From the NCBI GenBank assembly GCA_024280775.1, contig JAJRPM010000013.1, positions 186,001 to 250,000 of the forward strand: a DNA stretch of 64,000 nucleotides, written 5' to 3'. The DNA comes from Candidatus Zixiibacteriota bacterium (GTDB lineage Bacteria > Zixibacteria > MSB-5A5 > GN15 > JACZUZ01). Positions 8,911 to 18,500 of the stretch are shown piece by piece; within the stretch, counting starts at the first letter, position 1; each line of letters starts with the position of its first letter. Made by a program: the position numbers and the translations under genes. Under the pieces are notes generated by a model. That model was given only the letters and a program-made list of their open reading frames with translations, did no database searches and had not been told where the DNA came from.

Positions 8911-9228
8911 ATGAACAAAAGAGTTTTACTGTCACCGATAAACCCTAGAGAATACATGAAGCGGAGTAATGGCACATCGATGACAAATTCAAACAAATGC
9001 GCTCGCTGCGGTAGAAACGTTTTGCAGAATGAAAGCGAGTGCAACGAATGCAGGGATTTGGTCAAAGTTACCAATGATACGAGTACCCCCAATTGTCCTA
9101 ATTGTCCCAATTGCCCAAATTGTAATTCCGCGGGATACAAAGTTGGTTCGGGAGCCCTTCTCGGCGTCTTTCCGACTGGCAATTCGTCAAGCGCTTTCGA
9201 ATGCAGCGCATGTGGCCACAAGTGGTAA
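8911..9228 (+). CDS. CxxC-rich mini-protein (zinc-ribbon-like)
   Basis: The protein has 105 residues, or about 90 or 82 if the ATGs at 8956 or 8980 are used; no start has a strong ribosome site. It contains CARC, CNEC, the run CPNCPNCPNC and a C-terminal FECSACGHKW, the last resembling the end of a zinc ribbon. The middle Cys cluster comes from a nine-base tandem repeat at 9091-9123, so part of it may be repeat expansion. Several pairs could bind zinc. Function is unknown. The antisense strand also holds a long ORF, which I consider a shadow because the CxxC pattern is coherent only on this strand. Confidence 0.55.
   Translation: MNKRVLLSPINPREYMKRSNGTSMTNSNKCARCGRNVLQNESECNECRDLVKVTNDTSTPNCPNCPNCPNCNSAGYKVGSGALLGVFPTGNSSSAFECSACGHKW
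9091..9123 (+). repeat. Nine-base tandem repeat encoding Asn-Cys-Pro
   Basis: About 3.5 copies of AATTGTCCY lie inside the CxxC-rich gene and translate as NCP units. Small changes between copies are synonymous or nearly so. Confidence 0.75.
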
Positions 9229-9852
9229 ACTGTCTTGGGATACGGTGTAGATTCATAGCTTTCTAGCCACCATCCCGAGCAATTGATTAGTCCTTTACTC
9301 ACAGTATTCAATATGTAACCCAGCGATGTGCGCGATGTGCTGTCAACAAGCACAGTGGATATAGGTTCACCGCCCTAGACATCAAGCACGTCCAACCCAC
9401 CGCAGGAATATTCTTCAAGTCAATACTTTTTCAGTCCTCTTCTCTCAGCCATAGCAAGATAAAGGAAGGATAGCATTCAACGCTGACACGCCAAGCTCTC
9501 TCCATTGATTTGGACTGAGAGCGGTTTTGTACGTCGGCTAAAACAATGACAGTAGGATGGTCATTGTTGCTTGGTAAGCATCAGAACCCCAAGTCACGCG
9601 ACTATGTGGTAATCGCGAGTTTTATTTGGAATCTCTTACGTTGAATGCTACTCCCTCTATAGAAACGCGAATGTTGGTTAACCCTAAAACGCATTTTCTC
9701 CATCTTGTGTTTTGTCTTGTGTTTTGTGGGCAACTACAGACCCATGCCAAGATACATAAATCCTCATAATATGCAAGCAATACATGTCCTCGATTTGCAG
9801 GTATGTGGATAATATGCTACCTCAAAAAGGCATAATCGGGGGCTATCCTGCT
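9229..9852. other. Non-coding gap before the histidine kinase
   Basis: No gene is supported. A perfect 9-bp inverted repeat AACAATGAC/GTCATTGTT lies at 9542-9568 with a nine-base loop and no T-run. A short direct repeat CTTGTGTTTTGT occurs near 9703-9729. This is the 3' side of the kinase gene. Confidence 0.45.
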
Positions 9853-12486
9853 CTACGAGTAAGGAAATCTAATCCTGAATGACGATCCCTTCCCTAATTC
9901 GCTCTGGACTGAAACCGTCGCTCCAACAGTTTCCAGAGACTCACGAACAAGATAGAGCCCCAGCCCCGTGCCATGGTCTCGGTCCTTTGTTGTGAAAAAG
10001 GGATCAAAAATTCGAGCGAGAAACTCGGGCCTAATACCATCTCCTGTATCCGAAAATATCAGCTCATAATCTCCTTCAACTACTCTCGCCTCAATAGAAA
10101 CCACACCTCCATTTGGCAATGCATCGATCGCATTCATGAGCAAACTTCCGAATACAGTGCTCAGGAGAGAGTCGTCAGCCAATACTCGTTGTAAGTCTTG
10201 TCCTAAGTCTAGCTCGACACTAACTTTAGATTTATGAAGCAAGTATTCAAAGAGATCCAGTGTTTGATTAAGACTCGACACCAAATCAACTTTATATGAT
10301 TGTTGTACTTGTGGCTGGTAAAGAGACTTGAGCTGACTGCACAAATTCACGACGCGCTGAAAATTAGCTCTCAACTTCTTCAGTTCTCTGGAGGCAAAAT
10401 CATCGGAATTCAGTCGATTTCTCAATAGATCCATTGAGCCCAGCATGCTCTGCAGGGGGTTCCCAATTTGATGGGAGTACCCAGCGACTATTCTACCGAG
10501 ATGAGCCAATTTCTCGGTGTGATTGACTTGGTCATAGCGTTGGCTTAGAATAGTATTCATTGCTTTGCTTTGCTGCAAAACAAATTTACCCATCATGCGG
10601 GCTTCCGATAAATCACGTAATACACAAACTACCGATTCTTTACCGTTCAATTCAATGATACTTGCCGATATTTCAATTGCCATGATTTCACCAGATTTTG
10701 AAAGGCTGTCGTATGTACAGCCCACCCGGTTTTTCCTCTTAAGCAAATGCTTAGCATATTTTAGCGCAAATTCACGCTGGTTACCTTCTGCGAGAAATTC
10801 AATAGGATCATGACCCAAAATTTCGTCTCGCTGATAACCCAATAACTTCAAAGTAGCTTCATTGACGTAAGTAATTTTCATTTCAGAAAACACTACAACC
10901 GGACGGGGTAATTGTTCTATAAGCGAACGAAATCCATTTTCTGCGCTTGCCTGGAGTTCTCTTGCGGCTACTTCTGATGTTATATCGATAAGTACACCAT
11001 TTATGAAAGAGCAATTGCCATCCATTCTGTTAAGTCGCAGGTTTTCTCTTACCCATCTACTTGTACCATCAGCATGAGTTATCTTGAATTCAACCTTTGA
11101 TGAAAATTTTCTACCAGTTCTAACGTCTTCAATTGCTTGAAGATAAGAATTGACATCGCTCTTTGAAATACAATTAATCCAACTCTCCAAACCTTGATCT
11201 TCAAAGTACCTGGGTGAATATCCAGTGATAACTTCAACCTCTGGAGAGATATGAGTAAACCTTGGGGGATTCTCTGGGCACATTTTTAAACGCCAGATGA
11301 CCGCTGGAGCGCAATCAAGCAATTCCTTCAATTGTACATTTGCATCCATATAACGAATCTCTGCTATTTTTCTATCCGTGATTTCAAGATCGGCCCCAAT
11401 TACTCTCAAGGGCTTTCCCGATTTATCACGTTCCACGACCTTTCCACGATCGAGTATCCACATCCAGCGACCGTGCTTGTTCCGCATCCGATGCTCAGAA
11501 ACAAATTCGCTAGTTTCTTGATTAAAATGCCTCTCAAGGCGTTGCAATACAGCATCCTTATCTTCAGGATGAAGAAGGTCAGACCATGTATCCACATGGC
11601 CTTCAATCTCATCAAGGGAATACCCAAATAATTCAGCCCAAGTATTGCTAAATAAGACTTCCCCGGTAGCTACATTCCAATCATAAACTCCCTCATGGAT
11701 TGCATCGAGAGTGTTGCGCAATCGCTCTTCATTTGAGAGAAGTCTTCGATTCACTCGTCTGGATTCTGTTACATCAGTAATAATAGACTGAAAACCAGTT
11801 ATAAGACCCTCAGAATTCCGTATATAACTCCAGTCTACCTGTTGCTCAATAACGCGTCCGTCTTTGGTAAGCGCTTTCTGTTCATAAGTCGTAGGCTTTG
11901 GTTGCTCCTTGACAAGCATAGAGAGATATTTCCGCAATTCATCACGTGCCGCATCTGATTCCAGGAGATCAATCGTTGACCTGCCTGTCAGCTCTTTTTC
12001 GTTGTATCCTACCATTTTTTGGTAGGCCGGATTCGCGTAAAGGATGTTTCCATGTATATCAATTACTTCGAACCCATAAGGATTGCTCTCGACTAGACCA
12101 CGATACTTCTCTATGCTATCTTGTAGAGCCATACTCGATTCTCTTTCTGCACTCATATCAATGCAGTATCCAACGGCTCTGCTCTCTGCGACCCGGTTAG
12201 CCTTTATTTTCCAATAAACTTTTTCTCCATTCTTTCTTACGCACCATCCTTGGACATCAAGTTCACCTGACTCAAACAGTATTTCAAAATTGTTCATCAT
12301 ATGCTCAAATGAATCTTTATGCATTAGATCGGCGACATTCATTTGAAGTAACTCTTGTTTGGAATAGCCAGACATTTTGGCTGCTTCATCGTTTACATAA
12401 ACGTGGCGGCCTTCGGACGTAACGCCAAATATCCCAATTGGCGCATGTTCTAGCATTTCTGAGAAGTCTTTGAGCATTGATTTCAA
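9853..12486 (-). CDS. Five-PAS sensor histidine kinase
   Basis: The protein has 877 residues and no obvious transmembrane segment, so it is probably cytoplasmic. Five PAS/PAC units follow each other at about 8-120, 127-245, 255-375, 385-510 and 515-635. The HisKA dimerisation helix contains AGYSHQIGNPLQ with phospho-accepting His672. The HATPase domain has an N box around Asn785 (MNAIDAL), SDTGDG at 812-817, FDPFFTTK and GTGLGLYLV. The residue after the His is Gln, where most HisKA kinases have Glu or Asp. It lies 263 bases downstream of a response-regulator gene on the same strand, the probable partner. The many PAS domains suggest cytoplasmic redox, gas or ligand sensing, but no cofactor can be assigned. 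Confidence 0.93.
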   Translation of the reverse strand: MKSMLKDFSEMLEHAPIGIFGVTSEGRHVYVNDEAAKMSGYSKQELLQMNVADLMHKDSFEHMMNNFEILFESGELDVQGWCVRKNGEKVYWKIKANRVAESRAVGYCIDMSAERESSMALQDSIEKYRGLVESNPYGFEVIDIHGNILYANPAYQKMVGYNEKELTGRSTIDLLESDAARDELRKYLSMLVKEQPKPTTYEQKALTKDGRVIEQQVDWSYIRNSEGLITGFQSIITDVTESRRVNRRLLSNEERLRNTLDAIHEGVYDWNVATGEVLFSNTWAELFGYSLDEIEGHVDTWSDLLHPEDKDAVLQRLERHFNQETSEFVSEHRMRNKHGRWMWILDRGKVVERDKSGKPLRVIGADLEITDRKIAEIRYMDANVQLKELLDCAPAVIWRLKMCPENPPRFTHISPEVEVITGYSPRYFEDQGLESWINCISKSDVNSYLQAIEDVRTGRKFSSKVEFKITHADGTSRWVRENLRLNRMDGNCSFINGVLIDITSEVAARELQASAENGFRSLIEQLPRPVVVFSEMKITYVNEATLKLLGYQRDEILGHDPIEFLAEGNQREFALKYAKHLLKRKNRVGCTYDSLSKSGEIMAIEISASIIELNGKESVVCVLRDLSEARMMGKFVLQQSKAMNTILSQRYDQVNHTEKLAHLGRIVAGYSHQIGNPLQSMLGSMDLLRNRLNSDDFASRELKKLRANFQRVVNLCSQLKSLYQPQVQQSYKVDLVSSLNQTLDLFEYLLHKSKVSVELDLGQDLQRVLADDSLLSTVFGSLLMNAIDALPNGGVVSIEARVVEGDYELIFSDTGDGIRPEFLARIFDPFFTTKDRDHGTGLGLYLVRESLETVGATVSVQSELGKGSSFRIRFPYS

Positions 12487-12749
12487 TAGTACAAGTAGAA
12501 CTCAAGCTAATTCCGAGCCTAAGCAGATGATTTCGCCGAAACCATTTTACACTCTTGTAATTGTAGGTAAGTGATGTTGGCGACTGTTGAGAGATGACGT
12601 TACAATGTGAGCCGAGTTGCGAATATCCTATTTGCGGCGATCAATCTTGCGCCAAATCAAGAATTGGATTCCCTTGTCTTGCCATCATGCTTATTTCAAA
12701 GCGCCCGTCGATCAAAGGGATTCGATGAATTGAAATTGTCCTCTTGGTA

Positions 12750-13616
12750 TCAAGACTTCAAATTCATGATTATTGGAATCCATACTTTAGCAGACTCTGA
12801 ATCAAAGAATGATTCACTAGAGAACGCAGCGTCTTCAATAAAAACGACCGCGACATCGCCGAAAGAATTCGACCGCATGGCCCAAGTCCGTATTTTGTAT
12901 CCATCGCAATGATTGACTATGGATGGGTGTACTAGTGATTCTTGGGCATTAGTTTCTTCAGGCATTCCTAACGCTTCTTGGACTGATTCAAAAATCTTCT
13001 CAGGAACTTCAAAGTCATTGTGACTGCCATTTACCGTGTTTTGCTTCATAATGAAGCCATTTCCAGTTGTATTTGAAAACATCAACTTTCCGTCCTCGTG
13101 AACTATCAAAACAGGAAATGGCAGTACATCAAAAGCGGACTGCAACATCTCTTGCTCAAAACGCTGAATCTCATTCTCCTTTGGCATACCCTGAACTTGG
13201 AGAAGCTCTTTCTTGAGACGCTGATTTGTTAGACAGCCGGAAATCAGATTCGAGAGGAGACTTACGGAAATTGGCTTTTCTATACAAGCAAATACACCAA
13301 GCTCACTCGCTTTAACTTTATACTCTGGCTCGTAAAAGGCGGTAATAGCCAAACTTTCAATAGTGGGGCGCTTACTCTTGAGCTGTTCGATAACTTCCCA
13401 ACCATCTACATCCCCGGGTAAAACGATATCAGCCACCACTACATCCACATCATTGCAGTTTCTTGAGGCAAGGGCTTCCACCCCGGATGTGAATGCACTT
13501 ACATTTAGTCCGTCACTTCTAAGAGCCTCCGAGAGCTGATCCAAAAAATCAGTTTCATCATCAACTAAGATGATATTGCTATGCCCTGAGAAGTCAAAGT
13601 GTTCTTTTTGTGCCAT
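12750..13616 (-). CDS. Response regulator: receiver domain plus PAS-like domain
   Basis: The protein has 288 residues. The N-terminal receiver has the acidic pair D19/D20, phospho-acceptor D63 (VADIVLPG), T92 and K114, all in place for phosphorylation. A linker helix leads to a second domain (about 150-275) that resembles a PAS fold (LPFPVLIVHEDGKLMFSN). There is no DNA-binding output domain, so it may act through protein contacts or relay the signal to another factor. It is just upstream of the multi-PAS kinase and probably partners it. Confidence 0.88.
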   Translation of the reverse strand: MAQKEHFDFSGHSNIILVDDETDFLDQLSEALRSDGLNVSAFTSGVEALASRNCNDVDVVVADIVLPGDVDGWEVIEQLKSKRPTIESLAITAFYEPEYKVKASELGVFACIEKPISVSLLSNLISGCLTNQRLKKELLQVQGMPKENEIQRFEQEMLQSAFDVLPFPVLIVHEDGKLMFSNTTGNGFIMKQNTVNGSHNDFEVPEKIFESVQEALGMPEETNAQESLVHPSIVNHCDGYKIRTWAMRSNSFGDVAVVFIEDAAFSSESFFDSESAKVWIPIIMNLKS

Positions 13617-13828
13617 GCATACCAGTCTAACTGTTTAAGCGCTAATATCTTTCAATTGGCCAAGTAAACTCTCAGAAAATTGATATAAGTTGTCTCACTC
13701 AATACCATCTGTATCGGCATACTCACATAAATAATTAGACGATCCCTGTTAAGGCTTCACGTAATCATACATGCCAATCCAGCCCCTTTATGGCCGGAAT
13801 ATAGGCAAATAAAAAAATAACGCAACCC

Positions 13829-14230
13829 TTAGTACTCCAGGTCTGAAATCTTTGTTTTACTAAGTCGTCTTCTTAACTCGAAGACAGCGTCGTTCAGTAA
13901 TTTGTCGGTTTCAGCCTTCAAAGCCATATCACCACTATTTTTGGGCAATGGATCTGTGGATATCAGTGGTCCATCTATCGCGACTACTATATCAAGGAGC
14001 GAAATATCACCAGACTCTTTGGCAAGCTGGAAACCACCCTGACAACCTCGATGCGCCCTAACAATTCCAGCTTTAGCCAGTAATCTGAGAGCTTTTAAGG
14101 TCGAATCGTACGGAATATCATACTTTTCAGCTATATGGCGAACCATAACAGGTTCACTATTATCAGCAGATGCCAAGTAATGTGTAGCGTGTACTGCATA
14201 GCCGGCAGCAAGGCTCAAAGAAAGTTGCAT
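13829..14230 (-). CDS. Rrf2-family transcriptional regulator
   Basis: The protein has 133 residues with the Rrf2 winged-helix pattern: N-terminal helix with GYAVHATHYLA, HIAEKYDIPYDSTLKALRLLAKAGIV as the helix-turn-helix, and HRGCQGGFQLA as the wing. Family members such as IscR and NsrR often bind an Fe-S cluster through three cysteines in the C-terminal half. Here only one Cys (in the wing) is present, so a classical cluster is unlikely. A GAGG ribosome site lies about seven bases before the ATG. The target is unknown; the nearest gene on the same strand is the response regulator, 212 bases downstream. Confidence 0.88.
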   Translation of the reverse strand: MQLSLSLAAGYAVHATHYLASADNSEPVMVRHIAEKYDIPYDSTLKALRLLAKAGIVRAHRGCQGGFQLAKESGDISLLDIVVAIDGPLISTDPLPKNSGDMALKAETDKLLNDAVFELRRRLSKTKISDLEY

Positions 14231-14794
14231 ATCAATACCTCAGAATGAGGATGGAGAAGTATACCCAAAGCGGCGCACCAAAATGTGAAATTGGTTAAGA
14301 ACTCATGCGGAAGGAAAGCGACTTAAGCATTTTCAAGTCCGCGATAAAACTACTATAATCAAGTCCCTCCACAGTGTCAATAGAGTCCTTATTCTGCTCC
14401 CTTCAGCATCCTTTACCTAAAACTCCAGAATTCAGCTACATTTCACAATGTTCATTCCAGTTACAAAGAAAAACCTACTCCACACCATAGAACCTCTCGC
14501 TACAATCATATTCCCTCAGCCCAATGTGGCATTTCGAGCGATACTCATCCTTTCAATTTCGTTTGTGGCAACCGGATGATGCTTTCGATGGCTCTTCCAA
14601 GGGTGATACACTATTGAGCTAGTTGGTTTCCGGGATAATGTTCGACAAGGTTCAAATCTCAATCTTGCCCGCCTTATAATACCCGCAACCCAATAGATAC
14701 CTATCAAATACGCCCACACTCCTCCCCAATTCCAATAACCACCATTTGGGCTCTTATAGCCATCCTATAATTCATGTATTCAAGGTCTTTTCGC

Positions 14795-14823
14795 TTGACA
14801 TATCCGAGAATTATCGGTATGAT
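14795..14823 (+). promoter_or_regulatory. Near-consensus sigma-70 promoter without an obvious gene
   Basis: TTGACA at 14795-14800, a 17-base spacer and TATGAT at 14818-14823. A transcript from about 14830 would cross at least 690 bases of apparently non-coding DNA before the 1528-aa gene. Confidence 0.65.
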
Positions 14824-15184
14824 ACGGCGTACATGCTAAACCGGTAACAGTATAGCCGGTATCATTAAGCGTAATACAATACATCATTGGCTCGTAAGGC
14901 CATTATCTTGACTGGGTTGATTCCCCTCTAAGTGTTTTAGTCTATCACCCAGTCCTTGAATCACGAGGTAGAATTGCCAAGAGCATTTATTACTACACAG
15001 CTTATAACCCCAACATCTTAGGGCGAGAGCGTGTTGCTTGGCTTCGACTGTAGAGATTCTTGGGAGAAAGGAGGATGCCCCATAGGAATACAAATCTATT
15101 AGAATTTATGTTTGGACGATGGCAATGGTAGGAACCTTGGCGGATTTCCGATTTCACCGATTTACTTGGAGTAAAAAACGCCGC

Positions 15185-15232
15185 AAGGGCGCCCTGGCAA
15201 TTACTTAGTAAGAACCAGGGTTGTGCCCTTAC
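15185..15232. repeat. REP-like long palindrome
   Basis: AAGGGCGCCCTGG (15185-15197) pairs with CCAGGGTTGTGCCCTT (15216-15231) with small bulges. The right end read on the minus strand (GTAAGGGC) matches the ends of other palindromes in the window. Confidence 0.5.
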
Positions 15233-15339
15233 GACTGGGCCTGAATCGTAAAACGATTCAGAAGCGTTTATTCAAAATAATCGGCATATGAGGTCGATTC
15301 CTATATAAATTTTCCTATCTGCGATTCCATCTCCAGCGC

Positions 15340-15367
15340 TTGAACGTATACGCTTGTCTGGTACTAT
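15340..15367 (+). promoter_or_regulatory. Promoter of the 1528-aa surface protein gene
   Basis: TTGAAC at 15340-15345, a 16-base spacer and TACTAT at 15362-15367, giving a leader of about 155 bases to the ATG at 15529. Confidence 0.5.
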
Positions 15368-15528
15368 AGGTTCCTACGCGCGTGTAAGTATGTATTAGGC
15401 ACACAATTGAATGTGGTTTACGTAACTCTGCTGTTTATACAAACAATAAGAGGTTTTATCGTATTGCCTAAAACGTCGGTTCCAGCGATTCAACTAAACA
15501 TTTGACAACATAGGAGCGAAAGAGATAT

Positions 15529-18500
15529 ATGAAAAACCTCTCTCGTACTACTTTTAGAACAATCCTAACCAGCGTAACGTTCCTCGCCCTTTTGGTCGGC
15601 GTGAACGCTAATGCTGTTGTAAGAGTTGTTTCAACATCCCCCGGCCCCGGTGAGTTTGGCTCACTTGGAGCCGCGGTAGCCGCATCCAATGGAGCAGGCT
15701 TGGCCGGTGATAGCATCCGTGTCATGCCTGGTGTCTACGATGAGGCTGGTATTGCCGTAACTGTAGCGGGACTGTCCATTCAAGGAATGGGCGCCTTAGC
15801 ATCAGATGTTGTTTTCAGCAATGCCACAGCTCCGGGAACAGGCACTCTGATTGATTGGAGTGGAACTTCCGGCGGTAGCATGGACAACATGACAATCACC
15901 GGATACGATGACGGTGTTTCAGCCCCTGGCACTGCCACTGGCTTTAGCGCCACTGGTCTAGTTTTGATTGCCAATGCAGCAGACGGTCTGGATATGAGAC
16001 TTTTTGCTAGCTCTCTTACTGGTAACACTGCGCATAGCAACGGCGGAAGCGGTATTTTGCTTCGTACTGCTGCTGGCGGAGCTAGCACAGTTGCGGCCAA
16101 CTGCCTTTATAACAACGGCGTTGGACCGACTGACAACGAGGCTAGTAATATCTGGTCTGGAAACTACTACGGTGGTTCAGATTGTGTTTCCCCATTCCCG
16201 ATCTTGGGAACTGGAGCTCTAAGTGATTTGGCCCCGTCCTGCAACGAGAACGAAGTTGCTGGTCCAGTCTCACATGAAGTCCTCGCAACTGAAACGTATA
16301 CCTTTACGTATACCTCTGTCGGTTGTATTGATGGCTCAAAAGGTCTGGCCGCTTTTGACTTTACTGCAACTTTCGACCCTGCAGTATTCGAGTATGTCCC
16401 TGGATCAGCCATTGATGGCAATGCGATTCCGGGACAGTTGCCGATGCAGGTCGATGAGTCGCTAGCATCTTCCGGTTTGATCCGTCTTTCCGCCGCCAGT
16501 GGTGGTGGTTTGGACATTCTGACTGGAACCGCAATGCTTGCCTCGATTGACCTCAAAGCGATAGATGACGCCGCCGCTTCAACAATTTCAGTGGCTTCTG
16601 ACTATCGTGATGGCGCCAATAATGCATGGCCTGTGGCTGGTGTTTCCTTATCAGCGGCTACTGTTGATATTACAGCCCCTACCTGTGCAAATCTGACACC
16701 TAACAATCCAGCTGGAGATGATGTCTATTCAGAAGGCGGACCTGGTGTTGTTGCAGATCACATCAATCTTGACGTATCCATTGATATTGCTGATGATTTC
16801 GACAGTCGTCGCATCATTTACAGAATCGATGGTGGACCGCTTCAGCACTTTGCGTGGAGCGCAGGTGGAGCAGGACCCGAAACACTCGGCCCTGTGAACA
16901 TCCCGCTAGGCGCTATAAGCGACGGTCCTCACACGTTGAAGATGTTTTCTGAGGATGTTGCTTTGAACCATGGTGACACGTGTTCGTACAGTTTCATGAT
17001 CGATCGCACCGCTCCGGTGGATCCGACAATTACATTGAAGGACGCCGATTGTAGCACGATTGACCCGAACTCCACGAACGATTCTAACATCGTTATCGAC
17101 ATCGTCGGTGACGGTACAGAAGTAACCATGGAGCTTTGGAATGGCGGTTGGCTCCCGAGTGAGGCGTTTGACGGCGTCGATCATCCGTTTGACATGGGTG
17201 GTGTGCTTGGAGCTAGAACCATATTTGTTCGCACAGCTGACAAATATGGAAACCGTAGTGGTCAGATTTCTGACAACATTGATTTGGATCTAGCTGCTCC
17301 TGTAGCCGTTGGTCCGATGACAATAGCTCCGGATCCGACATCCGATGGCGCGGTTTCTTTCACAATCGCAGGCCACGGTGGCGCTGATGCAGTTGAATGG
17401 TTAGCCTCAGAGACTGAAGCTGATCTTGACGACTGTAACAATGCTAATTGGGCTCCGAAAGCCGCTTTGACTATGGCTTTCCAACTCGCCTCTGGCGACG
17501 GCACACATACTATTTACTTCGCCTCACGTGACAAAGCTGGTAACGCCAGTAATCACTTGAGCGCCACAGTAGAAGTTGACTCTGATGCCGGCGCCGCTCC
17601 TGCGGTCGTCGTCTCGGCCACAACTGGCGAAGATTGTAGTGATAGTTGGGCTGTCGATGTTGAGGTGACTTACTCTCAGGCAGACGCAGCGTTCTTGAAT
17701 TTGACAACCAACGATGGAGCCGTAGTAGTTACAGTTCCGGCAACCGGCTCTCCGCAGATGGTGTCATATACATATGACGCTACTGATCGTGTTTGTGATT
17801 CAATGAACACTGTCAACGTCACAGTTACTGACGGCTCTTCACCAGCGAACGTAAGCGCCGCTGGTTCAGACGCTATCTTTGTCGATTGTGGCGTTCCGGC
17901 TGTTACCGCTGTTGTACTCAATAACGGTGATGCCTGGTCACAGAGCGCAACAGTAACCGTTCAGATCACTGGATCAGCGGATGGTGTTATGGTCAAGCTC
18001 GCTGAGCTTTGTGCTAGCGTTCCGGCCGCCACCGCAGTTCCGATTGACATGACTGGCGGCACCGGTAGCGTGACCTTTACGTTCCCGACTCCGGTTTGTG
18101 GCGCGAATTTCGTAGCTGTACAGTTGATCGATTGTGCAGGACGGATGTCTGTTATCGGTTGTAGCGCTGGTGTGGACTTTGATGACATCAAGGTTGACGA
18201 AGTCGATCCGCTGTTGGACAGCCTTGTCATTGACGCTGGCGCCGCTTTGAGCGTCGACACATCAGTTTCCGTTAAGCTTTTTGCTTCGGATAACTGTGGT
18301 CCGCTCGAGATGCGTCTCTCTGAAGATGCTTCCTTTGGTGGTGGCTTAGATCCGTTTGTTGCTTTCGTCGCAGTGAGTACTTTTGAAATCGCTGCTGGTG
18401 ATGGAACACACACAGTCTACGCCGAGGTGCGTGATGCTTCAAGTCGTTTGAGCGCAGCTGCTTCTGACGGTATTGATGTAGATCAAACTGATCCGGCGGT

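Larger units (their letters stand above)
14231..15528. other. 1.3-kb region without a supported gene
   Basis: No convincing protein gene. It holds a near-consensus promoter at 14795-14823, a hairpin just after it (ACCGG ... CCGGT, 14840-14860), a long palindrome at 15185-15232 and a second promoter at 15340-15367 for the big surface protein. Only tiny ORFs follow the first promoter, for example MARKAIILTGLIPL from a TTG near 14887. Confidence 0.5.

Noticed and set aside
8718-9353. 211-residue ORF on the minus strand opposite the CxxC-rich gene
   Set aside because: Its GQLGQLGQLG run is simply the antisense of the nine-base repeat, and the plus strand gives coherent zinc-ribbon motifs.
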